NCBI GenBank assembly: GCA_005879315.1
Contig: VBLC01000049.1
Span: 1 to 64,000, forward strand
Origin: Deltaproteobacteria bacterium
GTDB taxonomy: Bacteria; Myxococcota; Myxococcia; Myxococcales; 40CM-4-68-19
Direction of reading: 5' to 3'
Length of the DNA: 64,000 nucleotides
Part shown: piece by piece, positions 1 through 10,847 of the stretch
How the letters are laid out: each line of letters starts with the position of its first letter
Position numbering within the stretch: the first letter of the stretch is position 1
Notes under the pieces: generated by a model
Databases searched by the model: none
The model's input: the letters and a program-made list of their open reading frames with translations, nothing else
What the model was told of the DNA's origin: nothing
Translations under genes and position numbers: made by a program

Positions 1-1
1 C

Positions 2-178
2 GCCAAGCTCGCCGACGCGCTCGACGTCCGCATGGCCGAGCTGTTCACCGGCGGCGACGAGCAGGTGGACGGCGTGGAGCCGATGTTCCGGCCGCTGCTC
101 GAGGCCTGCCGCAAGTACAACCTGGGCAAGCGGGACGTGGACCGGCTGGTGGGGGTCGTGCGGACGATGTTTGCTTGA
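2..178 (+). CDS. C-terminal fragment of an HTH (XRE-like) DNA-binding protein
   Basis: Only the last 58 codons before a TGA are inside the window, so the start and most of the protein are missing. The first visible residues, KLADALDVRMAELF, have the look of the last helices of an XRE/Cro-type helix-turn-helix domain (the usual pattern is a LAxALxVxxxxLF stretch). They are followed by a short tail ending in a charged amphipathic segment (KRDVDRLVGVVRTMF). It probably encodes a small transcriptional regulator. The target is unknown. The next gene on the same strand starts 174 bases downstream, with a long palindrome in between, so the two are unlikely to form a tight operon. Confidence 0.5.
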   Translation, partial: AKLADALDVRMAELFTGGDEQVDGVEPMFRPLLEACRKYNLGKRDVDRLVGVVRTMFA

Positions 179-216
179 GGGCGATCCGCCGTCCGATGAT
201 GTAAAAGAGCAAAAAA

Positions 217-339
217 CCGGGCCCAGGTTCGGGCGCGTACTCGGGGCCGGGTACGTGGACGGCGACGGGTCCGGGTGGCGAACGCGCCCGTCGGCGTACC
301 CGTCCGCGACCCCGAGTACGAACCCGAATCCCGGCCCGG
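217..339. repeat. Long imperfect inverted repeat (two 53-nt arms, 17-nt loop)
   Basis: Bases 217-269 and the reverse complement of 287-339 align without gaps, and I count 42 identical positions out of 53. Within the arms the sequence has a roughly six-base rhythm of GGTACG, TGGACG and GCGACG units. It lies between the HTH fragment and the BKACE gene. A run of six A (211-216) precedes the left arm, so as a terminator it would work for leftward transcription, yet no leftward gene ends here. It more resembles a dispersed intergenic palindromic element than a gene-specific signal. Confidence 0.75.
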
Positions 340-352
340 CTCTTGGGGCGTC

Positions 353-1210
353 ATGAACGACAAAGTCATCATCACTTGCGCGTTGACGGGCGTCCTCGCA
401 AACCGCGATCAGTGCCCCTGGGTCCCTTACACCCCGGGCGAGATCGCCGCCGAAGCGCAGCGCGCCTACGAAGCCGGCGCCGCGGTCGTCCACATCCACG
501 CTCGCACCGACCAGGGCCGACCCACCTACGAGCCCGATCGCTACGCCCGAATCCGCGCCGAGATCGAGAAGCGCTGCCCCGTCATCCTCAACTTCTCCAC
601 CGGCGGCAGCGGGCCGATGGAGAGCCGCGTGGCGCACATCGCCCAGGTCAAGCCGGCGATGGCCGCGCTCAACATGGGCTCGATGAACTACGCGAAGTAC
701 TCCGCCAAGCGCAAAGAGTTCCTCTTCGATTTCGTCTTCGAAAACACCTTCCGCGACATCGGCTTTTTGCTCAAGGTGATGAAGGAGGCCAACGTCAAGC
801 CCGAGCTGGAATGCTTCGACGTCGGCCATACCAACTCGATCTGGCCTCTGCTCGACAAAGGGCTGCTCCAGCGGCCGCTGCAGTTCAGCTTCATCCTGGG
901 AGTCCTGGGCGGCATCCGCGCCAGCGCCGAGAATCTCGCGCTCCAGGCGCGCGAGGCGCCGCCCGACTCGACCTGGGAAGTGATCGGCATCTCCCGCGAG
1001 CAGTGGCGCATGGTGGGCGCGGCGCTCGTCCTCGGCGGCAACGTGCGCGTCGGGCTGGAGGACAACTTCTATCTCGACTCGCAGGGCGCGCAGATGGCGC
1101 GCTCGAACGGCGAGCTGGTCGCCAAGGCCGTCCGCATGGCGCGCGACATCGGCCGCGAGCCCGCCTCGGTCGAGGAGGCGCGCCGCCTGCTCACCCTTGG
1201 CGCGCCTTGA
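353..1210 (+). CDS. BKACE / DUF849 beta-keto acid cleavage enzyme (Kce-like)
   Basis: This is a 285-residue protein of the DUF849 family. Members are Zn-dependent TIM barrels that condense a beta-keto acid with acetyl-CoA to give a CoA ester and acetoacetate; the type member cleaves 3-keto-5-aminohexanoate in lysine fermentation. The metal-ligand pattern is visible: H47 and H49 in VVHIHAR and E236 in VGLEDNFY, matching His46/His48/Glu230 of Kce as I recall them. The ATG at 353 gives the family N-terminus (MNDKVIITCALTG). An in-frame ATG at 275 would add 26 residues lying inside the upstream palindrome and is rejected. No other lysine-fermentation genes are nearby, so the substrate cannot be inferred. 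The gene precedes the serine pair by 46 bases. Confidence 0.85.
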   Translation: MNDKVIITCALTGVLANRDQCPWVPYTPGEIAAEAQRAYEAGAAVVHIHARTDQGRPTYEPDRYARIRAEIEKRCPVILNFSTGGSGPMESRVAHIAQVKPAMAALNMGSMNYAKYSAKRKEFLFDFVFENTFRDIGFLLKVMKEANVKPELECFDVGHTNSIWPLLDKGLLQRPLQFSFILGVLGGIRASAENLALQAREAPPDSTWEVIGISREQWRMVGAALVLGGNVRVGLEDNFYLDSQGAQMARSNGELVAKAVRMARDIGREPASVEEARRLLTLGAP

Positions 1211-1256
1211 CACAGCGCGACAGCGGCCCTTATTCCAACGCCGCCGGAGGTGCGCC

Positions 1257-2390
1257 GTGAAAAAGATCCGCCTGCTCACGCCAGGTCCGACGCCGGTGCC
1301 GGAGCGGCTCGCGCTGCGCATGGCGCGGCCCATCGTGCACCACCGCTCGCCCGAGTTCGAGGCCGTCTTCGCCCGCGTGCGCGAGGGTCTCGCTTGGCTC
1401 CTGCAAACCAGACAGGACGTGCTCGTCCTGGCCTCGAGCGGCACCGGCGCGATGGAGGCTGCGTTCGTCAATTTTCTCCGCAAGGGAGACAGCGCCGTTG
1501 TCGTCGACGCCGGCAAGTTCGGCGAGCGCTGGGGCAAGCTCGCCAAGGGCTACGGCGTCAACGCCGTGACCCTCAAGTGCGAGTGGGGCAGCGCGGTCGA
1601 GCCTGCCGCGGTCGAGAAGGCCTTGCGCGATCATCCCGGCATCAAGGCCGTCTTCGTCCAGGCCAACGAGAGCTCGACGGGCGTCTATCATCCGGTGCGC
1701 GAGCTGGCGCAGATCACGGCGCGCAGCAGCGCCATCCTCGTCGTCGACGCCATCAGCGCGGTCGGAGCCATGCCCCTGCCGATGGACGAGTGGGGCATCG
1801 ACATCCTCCTCGGCGCCTGCCACAAGGCGCTGGCGCTGCCGCCCGGCATCGCTTTTCTCGGCGCCAGCGAGAAGGCCTGGAAGCTGAACGAGACGGCCGA
1901 TCTGCCGCGCTTCTATTTCGACCTGCGCCGCGAGCGGGAGAGCCAGCGCAAGAACCAGACGGCCTGGACTCCGGCCATCGCGCTGGTCGAAGGGCTCGAC
2001 GAGAGCCTGCAGATGTTCCGCGAGGAAGGCCTCGAGGCCTGCTTCGCGCGGCACGAGCGGCTGGCGCGCGCCGCCCGCGCCGGAATGACCGCGCTCGGCC
2101 TTTCGCTCTATTCGCGCAGCCCGAGCAACGCCATGACCACCGTGCTCGCGCCCGCGGGGATCGATTCGGAGAAGCTGGTCAAGCACCTCTTCGCCGAGTA
2201 CGGCATCAAGCTGGTGGGCGGGCAGGACGCCGCCAAGGGGAAGATCTTCCGCATCGCCCACCTCGGCTACTTCGATGAGTTCGACATCCTGGTCGTCATC
2301 GCCGCCGTCGAGCGTGGGCTGCACGATCTGGGGGCGAAAGTCTCCCTCGGCGCCGGGCTCGCCGCCGCGCAGAAAGCGCTCGCCTCATGA
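1257..2390 (+). CDS. Class V PLP aminotransferase (serine/alanine-glyoxylate aminotransferase type), probable phosphoserine transaminase role
   Basis: A 377-residue fold-type I, class V aminotransferase. The N-terminus RLLTPGPTPVPE is typical of the serine-pyruvate/alanine-glyoxylate group, and K190 in ACHKALALPPG is the expected PLP Schiff-base lysine. GTG 1257 is preferred because GCCGGAGG ends six bases before it; the upstream in-frame start would overlap the previous gene. The stop overlaps the serA start (ATGA), so the two are translationally coupled. SerA makes 3-phosphohydroxypyruvate, and the neighbour suggests this enzyme aminates it in place of a classical SerC. That role is an inference from context; glyoxylate or pyruvate could equally be its substrates. 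Confidence 0.85.
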   Translation: MKKIRLLTPGPTPVPERLALRMARPIVHHRSPEFEAVFARVREGLAWLLQTRQDVLVLASSGTGAMEAAFVNFLRKGDSAVVVDAGKFGERWGKLAKGYGVNAVTLKCEWGSAVEPAAVEKALRDHPGIKAVFVQANESSTGVYHPVRELAQITARSSAILVVDAISAVGAMPLPMDEWGIDILLGACHKALALPPGIAFLGASEKAWKLNETADLPRFYFDLRRERESQRKNQTAWTPAIALVEGLDESLQMFREEGLEACFARHERLARAARAGMTALGLSLYSRSPSNAMTTVLAPAGIDSEKLVKHLFAEYGIKLVGGQDAAKGKIFRIAHLGYFDEFDILVVIAAVERGLHDLGAKVSLGAGLAAAQKALAS

Positions 2391-3988
2391 GGATCCTCAT
2401 CTCCGACGATCTCTCCCCCGAGGCCAAGACCATCCTCGAGCGCATCCCCGACGCGCAGGTCGACTTCAAGCCCGGGCTCAAGCCGCAGGAGCTGCGCGAG
2501 ATCATCGGCGGCTACGAGGCGCTCGCCGTGCGCAGCGCCACCAAGGTGACCGCCGAGGTGCTGGCGGCGGCGCCCCGGCTGCGGGTCGTCGGGCGCGCCG
2601 GCACCGGCGTCGACAACATCGATCTCGAGGCCGCCACCCGCCGCGGCGTGGTGGTGATGAACGCGCCCGGCGGCAACAGCGTCTCGGTCGCCGAGCACAC
2701 CCTCGCGCTCTTGCTCGCGCTCGCCCGCTCCATCCCCGACGCCTCGGAGAGCACGCGCGCCAGCAAATGGGAGAAGAAGAAGTTCTCCTCCGGCCGCGAG
2801 CTGATGGGCAAGACGCTGGGCGTGATCGGCACCGGCAACATCGGCGGGCTGGTGGTGCAGCGGGCGAAGTCGTTCGGCCTGAAGGTGATCGCCTACGATC
2901 CTTTCCTCACCGCGGATGCCGCGGCCAAGCTCGGGGTGGAGCTGGTCGAGCTGGCCGAGATCTACCGCCGCGCCGACGCCATCACCCTGCACGTGCCGCT
3001 CACCGAGCAGACCCGCAACATGATCGGCGCGCCCCAGCTCGCGCAGATGAAAAAGGGCGCGCTCCTCGTCAACTGCGCCCGCGGCGGGCTGGTCGAGGAG
3101 AAGGCGCTCGCCGACGCCTTGAAGTCGAAGCATCTGGGCGGGGCAGCGCTCGACGTCTTCGAGACCGAGCCGCCGCCCCCCGACCATCCGCTCTTCGCCT
3201 GCGAGAACTTCATCGCCACGCCGCACCTGGGCGGATCGACGGAGGACGCGCAGCAGAACGTCGCGGTCATCGTCTGCGAGGCGATGGTCGAGTTCCTCAC
3301 CACCGGCACCGTGCGCAATGCCGTCAACGTTCCCAACGTCAGCGGGGAGGTGCTCGAGCGGCTGGGGCCGTTCTTGCGCCTGTCGGAGAAGCTCGGCTCC
3401 TTCGCCGGGCAGCTTGCGCTGCAGGGAGAGGCGGGCGCTCCGGAGGCGATCGAGATCTCCTTCGCCGGCGAGGTGTCGCATCATCCGAGCGCGCCCCTCA
3501 CCGCGGCGGTGCTCAAGGGAGTGCTCTCGACCTTCATGGCCGAGCCGGTCAACGAGGTCTCCGCTCCGGCGCTGGCCAAGGAGCGCGGGCTCGCCGTCAA
3601 GGAAGTGAGCACCAGCGAGACGCCCGACTTCGCCAGCCTCTTGAGCGTCCGGCTGCGCTGCGGTCAGAGCGCTGCGACGGAGGTCGCGGGAACGATCGTC
3701 GGCAAGCGTGAGCCGCGCCTCGTGCGGGTGGACAATTTCGAGCTGGAGGCGGTGCCCGAGGGGCACATCATCGTCTTCTACAACAAGGACGCGCCCGGCG
3801 TGATCGGCAACGTCGGCCACGCGCTCGGCGAGGCCAAGGTGAACATCGCCCAGTTCTCGCTGGCGCGCGACCGCGCCTACGGCGAGGCGCTGGCGCTGGT
3901 GAACGTCGACTCCGCCGCGCCGCCCGAGCTGCTCGAAAAGCTCCGCCGGCTCCCCAACGTCCGGCGCGTGCAGCAGGTGGTGCTGTGA
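2387..3988 (+). CDS. serA: D-3-phosphoglycerate dehydrogenase
   Basis: A 533-residue long-form PGDH catalysing the first committed step of serine synthesis, 3-phosphoglycerate to 3-phosphohydroxypyruvate with NAD. The order is substrate domain, Rossmann NAD domain (GVIGTGNIGG, GTGNIG at 148-153), substrate domain again, an intervening ASB-like domain, and a C-terminal ACT domain from about residue 455 (IIVFYNKDAPGVIGNVGHAL). Catalytic residues of the 2-hydroxyacid dehydrogenase family are present: R232 (NCARGG), E261 and H280 (TPHLGGST). The ACT domain implies allosteric feedback, usually by serine. It overlaps the aminotransferase upstream by four bases and the small lipoprotein downstream by four bases. 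No serB phosphatase is in the window. Confidence 0.96.
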   Translation: MRILISDDLSPEAKTILERIPDAQVDFKPGLKPQELREIIGGYEALAVRSATKVTAEVLAAAPRLRVVGRAGTGVDNIDLEAATRRGVVVMNAPGGNSVSVAEHTLALLLALARSIPDASESTRASKWEKKKFSSGRELMGKTLGVIGTGNIGGLVVQRAKSFGLKVIAYDPFLTADAAAKLGVELVELAEIYRRADAITLHVPLTEQTRNMIGAPQLAQMKKGALLVNCARGGLVEEKALADALKSKHLGGAALDVFETEPPPPDHPLFACENFIATPHLGGSTEDAQQNVAVIVCEAMVEFLTTGTVRNAVNVPNVSGEVLERLGPFLRLSEKLGSFAGQLALQGEAGAPEAIEISFAGEVSHHPSAPLTAAVLKGVLSTFMAEPVNEVSAPALAKERGLAVKEVSTSETPDFASLLSVRLRCGQSAATEVAGTIVGKREPRLVRVDNFELEAVPEGHIIVFYNKDAPGVIGNVGHALGEAKVNIAQFSLARDRAYGEALALVNVDSAAPPELLEKLRRLPNVRRVQQVVL

Positions 3989-4362
3989 GATGGGCGGTGC
4001 TGCTCGCCCTGCTCGCGCTCGGCGCCTGCAAGAGGGAGTCGAAGAAAGCCGAGCCGGCGAAGAAAGCCGCTGCGCCCCAGGACGACAGTCCCGCCTGGCT
4101 GGTGGGCACCTGGCAGAAGGGCAGCGCGCAGGAGTGGCTCCTCTTCGATCCCTCGCGGGGACAGGTCGCGATCGTCTCCGGCAAGCCGGCGACGATGAAG
4201 TCGCGCGGCAAGTTCAAGCTGGTGGGGCGCTACCTCACGCTCGAGTTCACCAGGCCCAACGGCTCGATCGAGGCGATCGATCTCGTCGTCGCGCCCGATC
4301 GCTCGCGGCTCGCCGTCGAGGAGGGGAAGGGCTTCTACCAGCGGGGCTCGCCCCCGCCCTGA
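3985..4362 (+). CDS. Small predicted lipoprotein, unknown function
   Basis: A 125-residue protein starting at GTG 3985, which overlaps the serA stop (GTGA). The N-terminus has a short hydrophobic segment and a lipobox, LLALGAC, so it is likely a signal peptidase II substrate anchored to a membrane. A Lys/Glu/Ala-rich linker follows, then a compact domain of about 85 residues with beta-strand character (WLVGTWQKG, KFKLVGRYLTLEF). I do not recognise a family; the pattern 'VGTW...' is seen in small lipocalin-like or DUF-type lipoproteins. A second open frame from ATG 3990 has no signal or family features and is a shadow. Its place between serA and purA looks like co-transcription rather than functional linkage. 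Confidence 0.7.
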   Translation: MRWAVLLALLALGACKRESKKAEPAKKAAAPQDDSPAWLVGTWQKGSAQEWLLFDPSRGQVAIVSGKPATMKSRGKFKLVGRYLTLEFTRPNGSIEAIDLVVAPDRSRLAVEEGKGFYQRGSPPP

Positions 4363-5679
<1,317 letters not shown>

Positions 5680-5755
5680 AACGGGCAAAAGCTCTAGGGC
5701 CGCCGCGGCCGGCGCACATTATGCTCCCCGCCTACAGCATCGGGAGGAGGCACTT

Positions 5756-6919
<1,164 letters not shown>

Positions 6920-8191
6920 ATGATTCTCTTGCTCGCTCTCCTCGCTCTTGGGTCGCCCGCGCGCAAGGCCGACGCGGGCAGGGAGCACCGCGAGAAGGGC
7001 CTCGCCCTGGAGGAGCAGGGCAGGGACGACGCCGCCGCGGCCGAGTTCGGGCTGGCGGTGCAGGTCGATCCTTCCGATGCGATCGCGCAGCACGAGCTGG
7101 GGAAGATCCTCTTCAAGCAGGGAGACCTGCCCGCTGCGGTCGATCGTTTCCAGGCGGCGGTCAAGCTGGACGAGAAGAACGCCACCGCCTGGTACAACCT
7201 CGCCTACGCCAGCCGGAAGTCGCAGCAGTTCGCGCTGGCGGCGCAGGCGTACCAGAAGTACACCGAGCTCTCCCCGGACGATCCCGACGGATATTTCGGG
7301 TGGGCCGAATCGCTGCGGCAGTCGGGACAGAGCAAGGAGGCGCTCGACGCCTACCGCCTCTACATCGCCAAGGAGAAGCGGCCCAGCGAGCAGAAGTGGG
7401 TCGAGCGATCGAAGGAGATGATCGCGCAGCTCGAGCCGGCGCAGGCGCCGCCCGCCGCGCCTTCGCCCGCTGCCGCCCCGCCCGCAGGCGCCGACGCAGC
7501 GCGCGCCAGGATCGCCGACGGCGACCGCGCCTTCGAAGCCCGGGATTATCGCGCCGCGCTCTTCGCCTACCAGGACGCGATTCTCGCCGATTCCAAGAAC
7601 GTCGACGCGCTCGTCAAGGCCGGCAACGCCTACGTCAAGCTCGGCCACGACGAGGAGGCCGGCGAGCAATGGAGCAAGGCGCTGCAGCTCGATCCGCAGA
7701 ACGCAGTAGCGCGCGAGGCTCTCGCCGCCCTGCGCGAACGCAGGGTCGATTTGCGCAGGCCGGGGACGCGAGTGCCCGCCCCGCCGCTCACCACCGTGGC
7801 GCCGCCGGTCGACAACGAAGCCGTCGCGCGAACGCACTACGGTGCCGCGGTTGGCCTGATCCGCGACCGCAAGTACAGCGAGGCCGTCATCGAGCTCAAC
7901 CAGGCGCTCTCGCTCAAGCCAAGCTGGACCAACGCGCTCATCGCCCGGGGTTCGGCACGGATCGGCCTCGCCAAATATGATGACGCGATCGCCGATTACC
8001 TGGCAGCGCAGAAAGCCGACCCATCGCTCGCCGCGCCCCTCTTCGGGCTGGCCGAGGCCTATCGCGGGCTGGGCCAGGCGGAAAGAGCGGCCGAGCTCTA
8101 CCGGCAGTTCGCCGCCAGCAACGCTCCCGACGCGCAGGCGAGCCTGAAGCAATACGCGCTGCAAAATGCGCAGGCGTTGTCGCCGAAGTAA
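6920..8191 (+). CDS. Secreted TPR-repeat protein
   Basis: A 423-residue protein beginning at the ATG directly after the thiolase stop. A hydrophobic start (MILLLALLALGSPARK) looks like a signal peptide, so the protein is probably periplasmic. Two blocks of tetratricopeptide repeats follow, about residues 25-170 and 195-420. They are separated by an Ala/Pro-rich linker (PAPAAPSPAA-like, about 175-195). Repeat signatures such as AWYNLAYASRKSQQFALA and YRAALFAYQDAILADSKN are visible. TPR arrays act as protein-binding scaffolds; the partner is unknown. No catalytic domain is apparent. Coupling to the thiolase gene suggests co-expression only. Confidence 0.85.
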   Translation: MILLLALLALGSPARKADAGREHREKGLALEEQGRDDAAAAEFGLAVQVDPSDAIAQHELGKILFKQGDLPAAVDRFQAAVKLDEKNATAWYNLAYASRKSQQFALAAQAYQKYTELSPDDPDGYFGWAESLRQSGQSKEALDAYRLYIAKEKRPSEQKWVERSKEMIAQLEPAQAPPAAPSPAAAPPAGADAARARIADGDRAFEARDYRAALFAYQDAILADSKNVDALVKAGNAYVKLGHDEEAGEQWSKALQLDPQNAVAREALAALRERRVDLRRPGTRVPAPPLTTVAPPVDNEAVARTHYGAAVGLIRDRKYSEAVIELNQALSLKPSWTNALIARGSARIGLAKYDDAIADYLAAQKADPSLAAPLFGLAEAYRGLGQAERAAELYRQFAASNAPDAQASLKQYALQNAQALSPK

Positions 8192-8275
8192 ACCAGTGAT
8201 CTGCACGGCGCTACGGATGTCGCAGCGCCGACGCGCACGCGGTGTGAATCGTTGCCATTCTGGGGCTTGCGATCT

Positions 8276-9175
8276 ATGTCTCGCCGGCCGTCTGAAGCTG
8301 CAGGACCGATGACGAAGACACCTCCGCGCAAATCAGCGGCCGAGGCACCGCCCGCTCCGTCGGCGGCTCCCGACCCCCCGGTTCCGACGCCCGCGAGCAA
8401 GCGCTCCGGCAAGGCGAAGCCGCCGCCGCCGAAGTCCGAGCGCGACGCCGCCGTCCAGCCGCGGGGCGATCAGCACCCCGGCGAGCCCGTCCATCCCGGC
8501 GTACCGCTTGCGCCGCCGGGGATCGTGCCCGAGTCCGACGTCCGCGTGCACAGTCCCTCGTCGGCCGCGCCGCCCCGGGAGCACGGCATCGTCAACGAAG
8601 GTCTGGGCGAGCTTCCCCAGGGTTATGGCGATGGGCGCCTCGTCAGCCTGGTGCGCGATCCGACGACGCTCTTCGTCTACTGGGACTTCTCGCTGATCCA
8701 GATCGAACAGGCCTTCGCCGGCCTGGGCAAGGCCCGCGCGGTGGTCAAGCTCTGGAACGCCCGCAACGGCGAGCTGGTCGGCGAGACGGAAGTGCAGCTC
8801 GAGGCGCGCGGCTGGTATCTGCGCGACCTGCCGTCGGGTCTGGAGCTGCGCGCCGAGATGTGGGCGGTGGGAGAGAAGGGCGCGCGCATGCTGCGGGCGG
8901 CGCGGCCGGCGCGCCTGCCGCCGGCGATGCCTTCCGACCAGCTCGAGGCTTTCTACCTGCGCCTGCTTCTCGATCAGCCGCTGCCCAAGGAAGGCGCGGC
9001 CACCGGCAGCCGGCCGCTGCACTACGGCGGGGCGGCGCCGGCGGGTTGGGAGCGCCGCATGCAGCCGCGCGGCTCCAGCCTGGGGATGGGCGTTGGCGGG
9101 AGCCCCGGGGCCAAGCTTCCCTGGAGCGCGACGCATCTGGTGCCGCCGGGCATCGACGAAGGCGAAAAGAAATGA
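8276..9175 (+). CDS. DUF4912-domain protein of the alpha-glucan cassette
   Basis: A 299-residue protein with a long Pro/Ala/Lys-rich, probably disordered N-terminus (about residues 1-90). A DUF4912-like domain follows, recognised from RLVSLVRDPTTLFVYWDFS and a beta-rich stretch through WYLRDLPSGLELRAE. Known members often sit beside GH57 enzymes and may bind carbohydrate or carry a CBM-like fold; this is context, not proof. The start is uncertain: ATG 8276, ATG 8309 and TTG 8252 are all in frame and none has a convincing ribosome site. The 84 bases upstream hold no other gene. Its stop overlaps the GH57 start (ATGA), so the two are coupled. Confidence 0.75.
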   Translation: MSRRPSEAAGPMTKTPPRKSAAEAPPAPSAAPDPPVPTPASKRSGKAKPPPPKSERDAAVQPRGDQHPGEPVHPGVPLAPPGIVPESDVRVHSPSSAAPPREHGIVNEGLGELPQGYGDGRLVSLVRDPTTLFVYWDFSLIQIEQAFAGLGKARAVVKLWNARNGELVGETEVQLEARGWYLRDLPSGLELRAEMWAVGEKGARMLRAARPARLPPAMPSDQLEAFYLRLLLDQPLPKEGAATGSRPLHYGGAAPAGWERRMQPRGSSLGMGVGGSPGAKLPWSATHLVPPGIDEGEKK

Positions 9176-10767
9176 AGGGCGCGCTCGCCATCGTACTCCA
9201 CGCCCACCTGCCTTACGTGCGCCATCCGGAGTTCCCCGAGTTCCTCGAGGAGGATTGGCTCTACGAGGCCATCACCGAGACTTATCTGCCGCTCCTCGAG
9301 GTCTTCGACCGCTGCGCCGAGGACGGCGTCCCCTATCGCATCACGCTGACGCTCACGCCGCCGCTCGTCGGGATGCTGCGCGACGAGCTGCTCATGGAGC
9401 GTTACTCGCGGCGCCTCGATCAGCTCTGCGAGCTCTGCGACAAGGAGGTGCACCGCACCCGCGGCGATCCGCAGTTCGCGCCGCTCGCCCGGCACTACCA
9501 CGAGCGCCTCTATCATCTGCGCCGGCTCTTCCACGATCGCTACCGGCGCGATCTGGTGGGCGCCTTCAAGCGCCTGCAAGATCTCGGCTGCCTGGAGATC
9601 ATCACCTGTGGCGCCACGCACGGCTTCTTGCCGCTGATGATCCATCCGGAAGCGATCCGGGCGCAGGTCCAGGTCGCCTGCGCGCATTATCGAATGCATT
9701 TCGGAAGGGATCCGCGCGGCATCTGGCTTCCGGAATGCGCGTATTCGCCGGGGATCGACAAGTACCTGGCGGCGGAGAACATCCGCTTTTTCTTCGTCGA
9801 CTCGCACGCGCTGGCCAACGCCGTCCCCCGGCCGCGGCGCGGGGTCTATGCCCCCATCTACACGCCCAGCGGCGTGGCCGCCTTCGCCCGCGACCCGGAG
9901 AGCTCGATGCAGGTCTGGAGCGCCGAGCACGGCTATCCCGGCGACGCCGTCTACCGCGAGTTCTACCGCGACATCGGCTGGGACCTCGATTACGAGTACG
10001 TGAAGCCTTACTTGCAGGCGACCGGCGAGCGGAAGAATACCGGGATCAAATATTATCGGATCACCGGCAAGGTGCCGCTGGGCAAGAAGGAGCCGTACGA
10101 TCCCGCCGCCGCGCGCGCCCGCGCCGACGTCCACGCCGGCAACTTCCTCTTCAACCGCACCAAGCAGATCGAATATCTCCGCAGCGCTTTCGGCGACGGG
10201 CCCTCGCCCATCGTCATCAGCCCCTACGATGCCGAGCTCTACGGCCACTGGTGGTACGAGGGGCCCATCTTCCTCGACATGCTCATCCGCAAGGCCGCCT
10301 TCGACCAGGACGTGCTCCGCCTGGAGTCGCCGGTCGATTACCTGGCCGAATTCCCCGAGCACCAGCTCTCCCAGCCGCCGCTCTCCTCGTGGGGCGCGGG
10401 CGGCTACGCGTCGGTCTGGCTCGACGAGAGCAACGACTGGATCTACCGCTATCTGCACAAGGCATCCGAGCGCATGATCGAGCTCGCCCGCGTCCACCAG
10501 GACGCGCGCGACACCACCCGGCGCGCGCTCAACCAGGCCGCGCGCGAGCTGCTCCTGGCGCAGTCGTCGGACTGGGCCTTCATCATGAAGACAGGCACGA
10601 TGGTCGACTACGCCGTCCGGCGCACGCGCGAGCATCTCCTGCGCTTCAGCCGGATCTACCAGCAGGTGAAAGAGAACCGCATCGACGTCGGCTGGCTCTC
10701 GATGGTGGAGTCGCGGGACAACCTCTTCCCCGAGATCGACTACCGCGTCTACCGCCCGGCCGCCTGA
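9172..10767 (+). CDS. GH57 family glycoside hydrolase, probable 1,4-alpha-glucan branching enzyme (DUF1957 C-terminus)
   Basis: A 531-residue GH57 protein. The beta/alpha barrel starts with LHAHLPYVRHPE. The nucleophile is expected at E188 in IWLPECAYSPG and the acid/base at D353 in SPYDAELYGHWWYEGP, matching the residues known for archaeal GH57 branching enzymes. The C-terminal helical part has the WIYRYLHKA and DWAFIMKTG blocks of DUF1957. It should transfer alpha-1,4 chains to alpha-1,6 positions in glycogen. It overlaps the DUF4912 gene by four bases and is followed 80 bases later by a GT4 gene. The location is cytoplasmic (no signal peptide). An amylopullulanase-like activity is less likely given the WLPEC/YDAE motifs. 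Confidence 0.92.
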   Translation: MKGALAIVLHAHLPYVRHPEFPEFLEEDWLYEAITETYLPLLEVFDRCAEDGVPYRITLTLTPPLVGMLRDELLMERYSRRLDQLCELCDKEVHRTRGDPQFAPLARHYHERLYHLRRLFHDRYRRDLVGAFKRLQDLGCLEIITCGATHGFLPLMIHPEAIRAQVQVACAHYRMHFGRDPRGIWLPECAYSPGIDKYLAAENIRFFFVDSHALANAVPRPRRGVYAPIYTPSGVAAFARDPESSMQVWSAEHGYPGDAVYREFYRDIGWDLDYEYVKPYLQATGERKNTGIKYYRITGKVPLGKKEPYDPAAARARADVHAGNFLFNRTKQIEYLRSAFGDGPSPIVISPYDAELYGHWWYEGPIFLDMLIRKAAFDQDVLRLESPVDYLAEFPEHQLSQPPLSSWGAGGYASVWLDESNDWIYRYLHKASERMIELARVHQDARDTTRRALNQAARELLLAQSSDWAFIMKTGTMVDYAVRRTREHLLRFSRIYQQVKENRIDVGWLSMVESRDNLFPEIDYRVYRPAA

Positions 10768-10847
10768 AGAGAGCGCCTGCTTCCTGCCGCCTGGCGTTGC
10801 CCGGCAGCCGCGGCGTCGCCAGATGCACAAATTGGGCGGCGGTGCCC

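Noticed and set aside
275-352. N-terminal extension of the BKACE gene to ATG 275
   Set aside because: The extra 26 residues are encoded by the arm of a palindrome and do not fit the family N-terminus.
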